From Dyella lipolytica (GTDB taxonomy: Bacteria; Pseudomonadota; Gammaproteobacteria; Xanthomonadales; Rhodanobacteraceae), in assembly GCF_030160075.1 (NCBI RefSeq), contig NZ_BSNQ01000003.1:1796328-1860327 (forward strand): a DNA stretch of 64,000 nucleotides, read 5' to 3'. Position numbers and translations under genes: made by a program. Under the pieces are notes generated by a model. That model did no database searches, had not been told where the DNA came from, and worked only from the letters and a program-made list of their open reading frames with translations. Positions 7,935 to 18,923 of this stretch are shown here, piece after piece. The stretch's first letter is position 1. Each line of letters starts with the position of its first letter.

Positions 7935-8405
7935 TTACGCGCGATGGTAAGGATGGCCGGCGAGTAAAGTCGTAGCGCGGTAAAGCTGCTCGGCCAACAC
8001 CAGCCGAACCAGCATATGCGGGAGCGTCAGCGGACCCAATGACCACTTTTGATCGGCACGAGCTAACACTTCGGGCGAGTGGCCATCGGGACCACCGATA
8101 AGGAACGCCAGATCGCGTCCAGCCATGCGCCATTTGGCGAGTTGTTCGGCCAGTTCTTCGCTGGACCAGCTCTTGCCGTGGCCGTCGAGCGCAATCACAT
8201 GGATGTCGCGAGGTAGGGCAGCGAGTATCGCCGCGCCTTCGTCCTGCATGGCGCGCGCATCATCGCGACCCTTGCCGCGTGTGCCAGGCTTGAGTTCGAC
8301 AAGTTCGAGGGGCAAATCGTGGGACAGCCGTTTGCGGTATTCGGCAAACCCTTCTGCTACCCATGCGGGCATGCGTTCGCCGATGGCGATCAGGCGGGCA
8401 CGCAT
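7935..8405 (-). CDS. rlmH: 23S rRNA (pseudouridine1915-N3)-methyltransferase
   Basis: A 156-residue protein of the SPOUT class. Diagnostic motifs are FLIGGPDGHSPEV, the SAM-binding knot with its G-x-GPxG-like loop, and LTLPHMLVRLVLAEQLYRA near the C-terminus, both nearly invariant in RlmH. It methylates pseudouridine 1915 in helix 69 of 23S rRNA on assembled ribosomes. The neighbour rsfS, 13 bases upstream, is its usual partner gene. Confidence 0.96.
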   Translation of the reverse strand: MRARLIAIGERMPAWVAEGFAEYRKRLSHDLPLELVELKPGTRGKGRDDARAMQDEGAAILAALPRDIHVIALDGHGKSWSSEELAEQLAKWRMAGRDLAFLIGGPDGHSPEVLARADQKWSLGPLTLPHMLVRLVLAEQLYRATTLLAGHPYHRA

Positions 8406-8418
8406 GCCGGTATGTTGT

Positions 8419-8826
8419 TTAACCTGCGAGGGCGGCTTCGCCCTGGGTGTCGCGGTCGTTGACGGTCCACAAACGTTCCAGGCCGTAGAACTCGCGGATG
8501 CGCGGCAGCATCACGTGCACGATGACGTCGCCCAGGTCCACCAGCACCCACTCCGCTTCCTGTTCGCCTTCGACACCCAGCGGCATCACGCCCGCCTTTT
8601 TGGCGAACCTGACCACTTCGTCGGCGATGGATTTGACGTGGCGTGCCGAGGTGCCGGAAGCAATCACGAGCAGGTCGGCGATGGAGGTTTTGCCGCGGAC
8701 ATCGATCTCACGAATGTCTTTGGCCTTGAGGTCTTCGAGTGCGGAGATAACAGATTTACGCAGGGTGGCCGTGGTGACGGCCTTGTTGTGGCCGGCCTTG
8801 TTGTGGCGCGTAGTAGTCGTGGTCAA
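8419..8826 (-). CDS. rsfS: Ribosomal silencing factor RsfS
   Basis: 135 residues; the core [47 protein letters not shown]-type sequence and the [29 protein letters not shown] end are diagnostic. RsfS binds ribosomal protein L14 and blocks subunit joining when nutrients are scarce. The start appears to be a TTG at 8826: a TAA lies in frame just upstream and no ATG or GTG occurs before the conserved core. Only a weak GAGG precedes it, suggesting low translation. In most relatives nadD lies directly upstream; here about 5 kb intervenes. Confidence 0.95.
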   Translation of the reverse strand: MTTTTTRHNKAGHNKAVTTATLRKSVISALEDLKAKDIREIDVRGKTSIADLLVIASGTSARHVKSIADEVVRFAKKAGVMPLGVEGEQEAEWVLVDLGDVIVHVMLPRIREFYGLERLWTVNDRDTQGEAALAG

Positions 8827-8901
8827 GAGTTAGGGCCTCGCGGCGTATCGGCTGCGCGGGATGGCGCAGGTGAAGTATATCCGCCTAGCTATAACGCTAC
8901 G

Positions 8902-9972
8902 TCAAGCGACAATTTGTTTACGGGCCGCCCGGTACTCATCCATCAGCACGTTAACCAGTTCCGCGGCAGGCATCGGCCGCACCAAGCCGGCGGCCTGACC
9001 GCACCATTCGGAGACCAGATCGCCTCGCCCGGCCTGCCCAGCGGCACGGCGCAGGGGGGCGGTTAGCGCGTTCAGAACGGGGTATGCCGGCAGTTCTGCT
9101 TCATAGGGATGCATCGCCTGGGTGTAACGGTTCTGCAAACCGCGCGCGGCGCGACCGGAAAAGCTGCGGATGGTGCCGACGCGGTGGTCCTCGGCCTGCG
9201 TCAGGTCGTGCTTCCAAGCGTCGGCGGCGGCGGATTCCGGACAGGTGAGGAAGGCCGTGCCGATCTGGCTGGCGGCCGCGCCCAGTACCTCGGCCGCCAG
9301 CATGCCGCGGCCATCCATGATGCCGCCTGCCGCGATCACCGGGATATCGACGGCGCGCACCGTCAACGGCAGCAAGGCGAACAGTCCGATCAGCGCCTCT
9401 TCCGGCTGATGCAGGAACGTACCGCGATGGCCGCCTGCTTCCGCGCCTTGCACGCATACGGCATCGACACCCAGTTCGGCCCATGCGCGTGCTTCGGCCA
9501 CGGTGGTGGCGGTGCCGATGACATAGATATCGCGCCGGCGCAGTTCGCGCAGCTGCGCCGGCGTGATCAGGTTGAAGACAAAGCTCGCCACCGCCGGGCG
9601 CGCTTCGCAAAGTGCCGCGAATTGATCGGAGAACGACGGCGCCCAGTGCGGCGGGCGGCTGGTACGCACCGCCAGGCCTTCGCGTTCCATCAGTGCGTCC
9701 AGACGTTCGCGCGCACGTGTTACGGCAGCTTCATCGACCTCGAACGTATCCGGCATGACAAACAGGTTGAGGGCAAATGGCTTGTCGGTTTGCGCGCGCA
9801 CCTGTGCCGCTTGATCGAGGATGGCCTGCGGCTCGGTATAACCCACACCGAGCGAACCCAGTCCGCCGCCGCGACTGACCGCCGCCGCCAGTGCCGGCGT
9901 GTTGGCGCCGGACATGGGGGCCTGAATCAAAGGGTGCGCCATACCGAGGCGATGCAGCAGCGAGGAAGGCAT
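8902..9972 (-). CDS. Nitronate monooxygenase (NPD/2-nitropropane dioxygenase family)
   Basis: A 356-residue FMN-dependent TIM-barrel enzyme. It starts with PLIQAPMSGANTPALAAAVS and GGLGSLG (FMN phosphate and active-site loops), then DAVCVQGAEAGGHRGTF, whose His is the conserved catalytic base of class I enzymes, and PVIAAGGIMDGRGM plus QIGTAFL at the end. It detoxifies alkyl nitronates such as propionate 3-nitronate. It opens the block between rsfS and nadD and lies downstream of nrsF, separated by 75 bases, so it may or may not belong to the sigF operon. Confidence 0.92.
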   Translation of the reverse strand: MPSSLLHRLGMAHPLIQAPMSGANTPALAAAVSRGGGLGSLGVGYTEPQAILDQAAQVRAQTDKPFALNLFVMPDTFEVDEAAVTRARERLDALMEREGLAVRTSRPPHWAPSFSDQFAALCEARPAVASFVFNLITPAQLRELRRRDIYVIGTATTVAEARAWAELGVDAVCVQGAEAGGHRGTFLHQPEEALIGLFALLPLTVRAVDIPVIAAGGIMDGRGMLAAEVLGAAASQIGTAFLTCPESAAADAWKHDLTQAEDHRVGTIRSFSGRAARGLQNRYTQAMHPYEAELPAYPVLNALTAPLRRAAGQAGRGDLVSEWCGQAAGLVRPMPAAELVNVLMDEYRAARKQIVA

Positions 9973-10047
9973 AGAGGACGTCCTGGCTTGGGGAGTCCCT
10001 AGTATTTCCGATTCGATGTAATCAATGCATTCACGCCGCTGAAACGC

Positions 10048-10698
10048 TCACGCTTTGGATAGCAGCCGTCCACCCATGATCATGTTGGCCACCACCACAA
10101 TCGCTACCGCTAGCGCGTGCATCAGCAGATCGGTCGCGGCGGCATCGAAGTTGTGGCAGATCTCCAGCAGACTCGCCGATGCAGACGCGCTGGCAAGGCC
10201 GACCATGACAGCCGTTAACACCGGCCGCAGTGGGCAGGCGCGACGCAACAACCAGATCATCAGGCCCGACAGCGGAATCGAGAAGCTGATGATGAAGATC
10301 AGGCAATCGTTGGCACCATGCAGATCCAGCACGGGCATGCCGGGTATGTGGGCGCGCAAACAGCCCAGGCCGCTGGCGCCGATCCACAGTAGCGCACTCG
10401 GCACGGGCAGCCATGCCCATGTGATAGGACGCCCGGGCACCGCGAGCACAAACGCCGCCAGCGCCCCGGTAATCGCGGTGATCGCCGCACCACAGGCAGC
10501 CCAGCCAAGGTCCGGTGCTGCGTCCCAACGACGTAGCATGGTGCCTGCGCCGTAATGCATGAACAGCACCACGGCAACGAGCGCCACCGCCAACAGCCAG
10601 CCGAGCGTGCGCCGCCACGGCGGCAGCAGACGCCGCACCGGCATCAGCTCGGCACCGAGCGTGTCGATCAGGGCTTCATGGCGCGATGTGTCGGACAT
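10048..10698 (-). CDS. NrsF-like membrane anti-sigma factor (DUF1109)
   Basis: 216 residues with six hydrophobic helices and a short cytoplasmic N-terminus (MSDTSRHEALIDTLGAELMPVRRL), the typical layout of NrsF, the negative regulator of sigma F first characterised in Caulobacter. Membrane-embedded cysteines are visible (WAACGA, GLGCL, NDCLIF, RRACPL, EICHNFD); paired cysteines in this family are implicated in signal sensing. It starts 5 bases after the sigma gene, so the pair forms one operon. The role as anti-sigma factor is inferred from family and position. Confidence 0.85.
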   Translation of the reverse strand: MSDTSRHEALIDTLGAELMPVRRLLPPWRRTLGWLLAVALVAVVLFMHYGAGTMLRRWDAAPDLGWAACGAAITAITGALAAFVLAVPGRPITWAWLPVPSALLWIGASGLGCLRAHIPGMPVLDLHGANDCLIFIISFSIPLSGLMIWLLRRACPLRPVLTAVMVGLASASASASLLEICHNFDAAATDLLMHALAVAIVVVANMIMGGRLLSKA

Positions 10699-10703
10699 CG
10701 GAA

Positions 10704-11381
10704 CTAGGATTCTCCGTGCAATCGATCGCGCAGCGTTTTGAGCGCGCGATGCAGGTTTACTTTCAAAGCACCGGTATTGCGACCGGTGCGTTCGGCCGCT
10801 TCGGCCAGCGATTGCTCCTTCAAACCGAGCTGTTCGACAGCTTCGCGCTGACCCGGCGGCAAGGTTTTGATCGCCTCGCGCAAACGTGTCGCTTCCTGCT
10901 CGCGCTCGGCTCCTGCGCTAGCGTCATCACGGTCCGCATGGTGGTCGAGAGCGAATTCGTCATGCACTTCGCGCCGATCGCGGCGACCGTGGCTGCGCAG
11001 CGTATCGATGGCACGCCGGCTGGCGATGGCCGACAACCAGGCGTCGTAGGAACGCGAGGGATCGAACGTATGTCGAACGCGATGCACCGTGAGCAGGGTC
11101 TCCTGCACGACATCATCCAGCGTATCCACCGGCACACCCTGCCGTCGCGCCACTGCGCGGATCAACGACACCGAATCGGTCAGCAAACGCGCATACGCGC
11201 GCTGATCGCCGGCCTGCGCAGCAGCCATCCACGCCGCCCGTTGCCGGTCAGCCTGATCGGTGGCGCTAGTGGACTCGGTTGGCACGGCCTTATCGATACC
11301 CGAAACCCTGGGTGGGAGTTCGCGTAGTAGTACCCACGTATCCCCAAAGGTCAAGGTGTTGAAGGTCAGGGTGTGGGACAT
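10704..11381 (-). CDS. ECF sigma factor, SigF-like
   Basis: About 225 residues from the ATG at 11381. Sigma region 2 (AYARLLTDSVSLIRAVARRQG, then LDDVVQETLLTVHRVRHTFDPSR) and region 4 (LPPGQREAVEQLGLKEQSLAEAAERTGRNTGALKVNLHRAL-type) are both clear, with no extra domains. A start at 11414 is excluded because it overlaps the -10 element; the ATG at 11381 leaves a leader of about 25 nt. The N-terminal 45 residues before region 2 are unusually long, so a later start is possible. The downstream NrsF-like gene and the mirrored GTAACC-N16-CGAA promoters indicate autoregulation plus control of dipZ-msrB. Confidence 0.9.
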   Translation of the reverse strand: MSHTLTFNTLTFGDTWVLLRELPPRVSGIDKAVPTESTSATDQADRQRAAWMAAAQAGDQRAYARLLTDSVSLIRAVARRQGVPVDTLDDVVQETLLTVHRVRHTFDPSRSYDAWLSAIASRRAIDTLRSHGRRDRREVHDEFALDHHADRDDASAGAEREQEATRLREAIKTLPPGQREAVEQLGLKEQSLAEAAERTGRNTGALKVNLHRALKTLRDRLHGES

Positions 11382-11413
11382 GGCTGATCCGTGCTTGGCG
11401 CTACAGATGTTCA

Positions 11414-11439
11414 TTCGTTGAAAGGTCGGATTCGGTTAC
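11414..11439 (-). promoter_or_regulatory. SigF-type promoter for sigF-nrsF
   Basis: On the minus strand GTAACC (11439-11434), 16 bases, CGAA (11417-11414). This matches the form I recall for Caulobacter sigma F promoters. The same element with the same spacing lies on the plus strand at 11468-11493. A second GGTAACC copy lies 10 bp further upstream (11444-11450). Confidence 0.75.
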
Positions 11440-11467
11440 TTCGGGTTACCGGTGCCGCACACTTGGC

Positions 11468-11493
11468 GTAACCGCGCCACCCTCCTGTACGAA
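11468..11493 (+). promoter_or_regulatory. SigF-type promoter for dipZ-msrB
   Basis: GTAACC (11468-11473), 16 bases, CGAA (11490-11493). Start of transcription would fall near 11500, which rules out the upstream in-frame codon at 11452 and supports the ATG at 11527 for the downstream gene. Confidence 0.75.
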
Positions 11494-11526
11494 TACTCAC
11501 CAGTAGCCGCATCAACGAGCCGACTC

Positions 11527-13251
11527 ATGATTCTGCTGATCCTTGCCTTTCTGGGTGGTGTGCTGACCATTCTCAGCCCATGCATCCTGCCTGTATTGCC
11601 GTTTGTGTTCGCGCGTGCCGATCGACCTTTCGCGCGCAATGGATTGCCGATGCTGATCGGCATGGCGCTGACTTTCGCGCTGGTGGCGACGCTGGCGGCG
11701 GTAGGCGGCGGCTGGGCGGTGCGTGCGAATCAATACGGGCGATACGCTGCGCTGCTGGTGCTGGCGATACTCGGCCTTACTCTGCTTTCATCGCACTTCG
11801 CCGAGTGGATCAGCCGTCCATTCGTGAACCTGGGCAACCGGCTTACCAAACATTCGGATACGCAAAGCGACTCGCCATGGTCGGCGGCGGGATTGGGTAT
11901 TGCTACCGGCTTGCTATGGGCGCCGTGCGCCGGACCGATTCTTGGCCTGCTGCTGACGGGTGCCGCACTGCAGGGAGCCAGCGTGCAGACCACCTTGTTG
12001 CTGCTTACTTATGCCGGCGGTGCTGCGGTTTCGCTGGCGCTTGCGCTGGTGGTGGGCGGCCGCGTGTTCGCTTTGATGAAACGCTCGCTTGGTGCCGGCG
12101 AATGGGTGCGGCGCGCGCTGGGTGTATTAGTGCTAGGCGGCGTGGCAGTCATCGCGCTGGGTGTCGATACGGGTTTGTTGACGCGTGTGTCGCTGGCGAG
12201 CACGAGCGGCATCGAGCAGAAACTTATCGACGCCGTGCGTCCCGCGACGGTTGCCGCGGCGCCTGTCCTCAAAGCAGGCGAAGCACTGCCGATGGAAGGG
12301 GAATTCCCCTCGCTGTCCGGCGCCACGCAATGGTTCAACAGTGCGCCGCTGTCGCCCGAATCGCTGCACGGCAAAGTAGTGCTGGTCGATTTCTGGACCT
12401 ACTCTTGCATCAATTGCATCCGTTCGCTGCCCTATGTCAACGCCTGGGCGCAGAAGTATCGTGATCACGGCCTGGTGGTGATCGGCGTCCATTCGCCGGA
12501 GTTCGCGTTCGAAAAGGACCCCGACAACGTAGCCAAGGCGATCAAGGATTTTGGCATCACCTATCCGGTGGCGATGGACGACAACTACGCCATCTGGCAA
12601 GCCTTCAACAACGAATACTGGCCGGCGCACTACTTCATCGACGCTCAAGGTCAGATTCGCTCTCACCACTTCGGCGAAGGCGACTATGCCGGCAGCGAAG
12701 ACATGATTCGCCGCTTGCTGACCGATGCCGGTTACAAGGATCTGCCAGGTGGTTACGTGCAACCTGGCGCATCCGGTGCGGAAGCCGCCGGCTCCAACGA
12801 TGCAAATCGCTCGCCCGAAACCTACGTAGGCTACGCACGCGGTGCGAATTTCGCAGGGGGCGAGATTGCGCATGACGACAGCTGGAACTATCGCGCGCCT
12901 GATGCGCTGCAGGCCAACCAATGGGCGTTCAACGGTCACTGGACCGTGCACGAACAGAGCGCATCCCTCGACAAGCCCGATGGCGGCATCGTCTACCGCT
13001 TCCGCGGTCGTGACCTGCACCTGGTGCTGGGACCCGGCATGGACGGCAAACCCGTGCGTTTCCGCATCACTCTCGATGGCAAGGCCCCCGGTGCCGACCA
13101 CGGCGCGGATACCGATCCCGACGGTAACGGCACCGTAACCGAACAACGGCTCTACCAACTGGTGCGCCAGGCGCATGGCACGGGTGAGCGCGTGTTCGAA
13201 ATCACTTTCCTCGATCCGAACGTACGCGCCTACGCCTTCACCTTCGGCTGA
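11527..13251 (+). CDS. dipZ: DipZ-like thiol-disulfide carrier: CcdA/DsbD membrane domain + thioredoxin-like domain + C-terminal beta domain
   Basis: A 574-residue fusion. Residues 1-225 form a CcdA/DsbD-type electron-carrying membrane domain with the paired cysteines expected in helices 1 and 4 (SPCILPVLPF, Cys18; WAPCAGP, near 134). A TlpA/thioredoxin-like domain follows (about 260-420) with the active site Cys294-I-N-Cys297 in FWTYSCINCIRSLPYVN. The last 140 residues (from ETYVGYARGANF) match the extra beta-sandwich, carbohydrate-binding-like domain of mycobacterial DipZ. Role: moving reducing power from the cytoplasm to the periplasm. It likely feeds the periplasmic MsrB encoded next. Expressed from the SigF-type promoter at 11468. 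Confidence 0.88.
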   Translation: MILLILAFLGGVLTILSPCILPVLPFVFARADRPFARNGLPMLIGMALTFALVATLAAVGGGWAVRANQYGRYAALLVLAILGLTLLSSHFAEWISRPFVNLGNRLTKHSDTQSDSPWSAAGLGIATGLLWAPCAGPILGLLLTGAALQGASVQTTLLLLTYAGGAAVSLALALVVGGRVFALMKRSLGAGEWVRRALGVLVLGGVAVIALGVDTGLLTRVSLASTSGIEQKLIDAVRPATVAAAPVLKAGEALPMEGEFPSLSGATQWFNSAPLSPESLHGKVVLVDFWTYSCINCIRSLPYVNAWAQKYRDHGLVVIGVHSPEFAFEKDPDNVAKAIKDFGITYPVAMDDNYAIWQAFNNEYWPAHYFIDAQGQIRSHHFGEGDYAGSEDMIRRLLTDAGYKDLPGGYVQPGASGAEAAGSNDANRSPETYVGYARGANFAGGEIAHDDSWNYRAPDALQANQWAFNGHWTVHEQSASLDKPDGGIVYRFRGRDLHLVLGPGMDGKPVRFRITLDGKAPGADHGADTDPDGNGTVTEQRLYQLVRQAHGTGERVFEITFLDPNVRAYAFTFG

Positions 13252-13287
13252 GCGCGCGAACGATCACAAAGCAAACAGGAGATTCAT

Positions 13288-13914
13288 ATGACATCCACGT
13301 TCGATCACAAAGCCATGGATCGCCGTCGCTTTCTGTTTGCGGCGCTTGGCGGTGGCGGCTTGCTGGCGCTAGGCGGCTTATCGGCCGAGCGCTTGTTCGG
13401 CAACAAAGGAAATGGCGTCATGGCAGCGGCAACTGGCACAGCAGCGCCTGCGCAGGATCTGCTGCTGGAATGTTTCGCCGATGATGATGGCCATCATCTT
13501 GGCACCTGTCAGGTCCGCAAACTGGTGTTGAGCGATGCGCAGTGGCATCAACGTCTTTCGGATGAGGCTTTTAATGTCATGCGCCGCGCGGGTACCGAGA
13601 TGGCCTTTAGCGGTCCGCATGAGAAGCCGAACAGCAAAGGTCTCTATCGTTGTGTCGGTTGCGATACGGCGCTGTTCAATGGAGCGACACAATTCGACTC
13701 CGGTACGGGTTGGCCTAGTTTCTGGCAGCCGATTGCAAAGAAAAATGTGATCGAAACCAGCGATACCAGTTTCGGCATGGTTCGTACCGCCGTCAGCTGT
13801 GCGGGATGCGACAGCCATTTGGGACACGTATTCGACGACGGCCCGGCGCCGACCGGGCTGCGTTATTGCATGAATTCGGTGGCGTTGCGGTTTGTGGCCT
13901 TTCGCGTGAGCTAA
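13288..13914 (+). CDS. msrB: Tat-exported peptide-methionine (R)-S-oxide reductase MsrB
   Basis: 208 residues. A Tat signal (DRRRFLFAALGGGGLLALGG) precedes a complete MsrB domain. It carries two zinc-binding CxxC pairs (CVGC about 122-125 and CAGC about 171-174), the substrate loop FDSGTGWPSFW, HLGHVFDDG, and the catalytic Cys in RYCMNS (about 194; usually RYCINS). It reduces methionine-R-sulfoxide in exported proteins. A strong Shine-Dalgarno (AGGAG) 7 bases upstream fixes the start at 13288. It follows dipZ by 36 bases, and dipZ could supply its electrons. Export of MsrB alone by Tat is less common than the MsrAB fusions or MsrPQ. Confidence 0.93.
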   Translation: MTSTFDHKAMDRRRFLFAALGGGGLLALGGLSAERLFGNKGNGVMAAATGTAAPAQDLLLECFADDDGHHLGTCQVRKLVLSDAQWHQRLSDEAFNVMRRAGTEMAFSGPHEKPNSKGLYRCVGCDTALFNGATQFDSGTGWPSFWQPIAKKNVIETSDTSFGMVRTAVSCAGCDSHLGHVFDDGPAPTGLRYCMNSVALRFVAFRVS

Positions 13915-13918
13915 GGGC

Positions 13919-14566
13919 TTACCGTGGTGAATGCTGCTCGCGATAAGGTGCGAGCAGCGCCGGATCGTCGAACAAACCCGCCGGCAGCAGATAACGCGGA
14001 TCACGTCCCGCTGCGAGCAACTCGCGAATGCGCGTAGCGGACACTTCCAACGGCGTCACTGCCAATTCGATCACCCTGCCCGCCGGTTGCCCTCGGATGA
14101 CCGCAGGGTCGTCTGTGCGTCGCGGCGCCACCGCACGCTCAAGCTCCACGGGTATGCACGCCTCGACACCGGGCCGATTGATCACACCAATGTGAGTGAT
14201 GCTGAATAGATCGCGCCAGCGGTGCCAGCTGCGCAAACCCGCGAACGCATCTGCGCCGAGCAACAACACCAGCGGACGCTCGCCGAACTCGCTGCGCAGT
14301 TCGTCCAATGTATCCACCGTATAGGAAGGACCGCTGCGATCGAGCTCGCGCGTATCCAGCGTCAGTCTGGATTGACCGCGCAGGGCGGCACGCAGCATGT
14401 TCACGCGTTGCTCGGCGCTGGCGGTGGGCGAGGAACGATGCGGCGGCACGCTGGCTGGCATCAGTCGCACTTCGGCATCGAGCTGTTCGGATGCTTCCCA
14501 GGCAACACTGAGATGGCCGATATGGATCGGATCGAAGGTGCCACCAAAAATCGCGAGCGGTTTCAT
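13919..14566 (-). CDS. nadD: Nicotinate-nucleotide adenylyltransferase
   Basis: 215 residues beginning MKPLAIFGGTFDPIHIGHL, the nucleotidyltransferase motif GGTFDPxHxGH that fixes the start at 14566. The later motif SATRIRELLAAGRDPRYLLP matches the I-S-S-T-x-I-R segment of NadD. It forms nicotinate adenine dinucleotide from NaMN and ATP in NAD synthesis. Its ATG overlaps the TGA of holA (ATGA). Convergent with msrB, 4 bases apart. Normally followed by rsfS, which here lies about 5 kb away. Confidence 0.96.
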   Translation of the reverse strand: MKPLAIFGGTFDPIHIGHLSVAWEASEQLDAEVRLMPASVPPHRSSPTASAEQRVNMLRAALRGQSRLTLDTRELDRSGPSYTVDTLDELRSEFGERPLVLLLGADAFAGLRSWHRWRDLFSITHIGVINRPGVEACIPVELERAVAPRRTDDPAVIRGQPAGRVIELAVTPLEVSATRIRELLAAGRDPRYLLPAGLFDDPALLAPYREQHSPR

Positions 14567-15573
14567 GCCAGCGCCTGCGCCGCCCTGGGCTCGGCGATCG
14601 CCGCGATCAATCGCTGGGCTTCCAGCCATGCGTCGCCGCCCTCGCGTCCCTTGGCGATACGATCGATGCGTGCGGCGCGCGCCAGACATTGCATCCAGTG
14701 CTCGCGCGGCGCGCGGCGCAGCGCCTTGCGGAAAAGTTGCTCCCGCGCCGGCCACAGTCGCTCCGCGCGCGCTTGCGCGCCGAAGTCCTGGGCGTTAGCC
14801 AGTCGCATGGCAAGCTGCAACTGATTGACGATCCAACCCATCAGCGCGATCAGTTCATCGCCCTCGGCATGCAAGCCATCCAGAATGCGTAATGCGCGCG
14901 CGCCGTCGCCGCCAAGCGCGGCATCGGTGAGTTTGAAAGCATCGTAGCGTGCGCTGTCGGCGACCAGATGCTCCATCTCGACCGCATCGATCTTCCCCTG
15001 CCCATGCAGCACAACTAGCTTGTCGATTTCCTGCGCGGCGGCAAGTAAGTTGCCTTCCACGCGTTCGGCCAGCAGTGCAATGGCTTCGGGCGCCGCGGCG
15101 AGACCGCGCGAGGCCAGCCGTGCGCCAATCCAGGATTCCCACTCGTTCGGTCGCGGCGCGTTGAACACTACGACGGTTCCGGTGCTGTCGATCTGCCGCG
15201 TCCACGCGCCTTCGTGCTTGTTGCTCCATTCCACCGCAGTGATCAGCAGGCTCACATCCGGCGGTGGGTTTGCGCAAAATTCGGTGATCGCCTTGGCGCC
15301 CTCGGTGCCGGGACGCCCCGTCGGCAAGCGCAGATCGAGCAGGCGGCGGCTGGCAAACAGCGACATGCCGGCGGCAGCCCGTGCCAGGTCGTCCCAGTCG
15401 AAATGCGCGCCTACATCGAGCACCTCGCGCTCGGTGTAACCGAGCTTGCGCGCCTGAGCACGCAGGGCATCGGCCGCTTCAAGCACCAGCAATTCTTCGC
15501 CGGCCAGCAGATACACCGGGCTGAGGCTGTTCGCAGCCAGTGCTTTCTGCCACTGCGCGTGGTTGAGGGGCAT
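14563..15573 (-). CDS. holA: DNA polymerase III delta subunit
   Basis: 336 residues; starts MPLNHAQWQKALAANSLSPVYLLAGEELLVLEAADALR, the HolA N-terminus with its degenerate P-loop. Later segments LEGNLLAAAQEIDKLVVLHGQG and VADSARYDAFKLTDAALGGD are typical. Delta opens the beta clamp as part of the clamp loader. Gene order lptE-holA-nadD is the usual one; holA starts 5 bases after lptE ends. Confidence 0.95.
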   Translation of the reverse strand: MPLNHAQWQKALAANSLSPVYLLAGEELLVLEAADALRAQARKLGYTEREVLDVGAHFDWDDLARAAAGMSLFASRRLLDLRLPTGRPGTEGAKAITEFCANPPPDVSLLITAVEWSNKHEGAWTRQIDSTGTVVVFNAPRPNEWESWIGARLASRGLAAAPEAIALLAERVEGNLLAAAQEIDKLVVLHGQGKIDAVEMEHLVADSARYDAFKLTDAALGGDGARALRILDGLHAEGDELIALMGWIVNQLQLAMRLANAQDFGAQARAERLWPAREQLFRKALRRAPREHWMQCLARAARIDRIAKGREGGDAWLEAQRLIAAIAEPRAAQALA

Positions 15574-15578
15574 ACGAC

Positions 15579-16169
15579 TCAGTACGACGAGCTGGCCGGC
15601 GCGAGTTGCGGCGTTGTCTGCGACGAACTGGCGGACGACGGTCCGGCACCCGCTGCCTGCGCCGCAGCCGCCTCGCCGTGTTTGTTGACCGCCTGCAGAC
15701 GGAACAGGATGGACTGCACCACGTCATCGATCAGACTGCCCTCGATCGCTTCGATCTGGGCCTGCGTACCAACCGGCTGGCTCGCCTGGTAACTGTATTC
15801 ACGTTGCCGATCGATGGTTTCGCTCGGAACGATGGTCTTGCCATTCGCATCCTGCGCGCTGAACACAACGTGGTAGTGCACCGCGAATTCGGTGACCTGT
15901 GCGACACCGTTGACGGTAAGTATCTGCGACGAGAAGATCTGGGTCGGTATATGCAGTTCCGCGATCCCGGGGCCGCTCTCGTCCTCGACGGTGACGTTGG
16001 ATGCGAGCAACGCACGGGCCACCTTGCGCTGCAGATCGCCACCGCCACCGACCGTGAGATGCACGCGCTCCATACCCTTGGGCAAAGCGGCGCTACCTCG
16101 TAAGTGGAAACCGCATGCGGCGAGCACGAGCACGGGCAGCAGCGAGACAATTTTCAGCATGCGGTTCAT
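15579..16169 (-). CDS. lptE: LPS-assembly lipoprotein LptE
   Basis: About 196 residues. The signal peptide ends in the lipobox LAAC, followed by GFHLRG, the nearly invariant start of mature LptE (Cys-G-F-x-L-R-G). It plugs the LptD barrel and helps insert LPS into the outer leaflet. I chose the ATG at 16169 because it gives a normal lipoprotein signal and lies just after the leuS stop; an upstream codon at 16214 would overlap leuS. The C-terminal 30 residues are Ala/Ser/Gln-rich and probably disordered. Confidence 0.94.
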   Translation of the reverse strand: MNRMLKIVSLLPVLVLAACGFHLRGSAALPKGMERVHLTVGGGGDLQRKVARALLASNVTVEDESGPGIAELHIPTQIFSSQILTVNGVAQVTEFAVHYHVVFSAQDANGKTIVPSETIDRQREYSYQASQPVGTQAQIEAIEGSLIDDVVQSILFRLQAVNKHGEAAAAQAAGAGPSSASSSQTTPQLAPASSSY

Positions 16170-16173
16170 GAAG

Positions 16174-18819
<2,646 letters not shown>

Positions 18820-18923
18820 TTATGCGTTTTTCGGCAGCTCATGGCGTCCATCGCCATGCACTGCATTGAACGCGGCAGACTAGCAGAAATGGCCTGGAGC
18901 TTGGACCCGGACCGGGGCGCGCA

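Noticed and set aside
12133-13176. 347-codon open frame antisense to dipZ
   Set aside because: Shadow of a well-supported gene; no family match.
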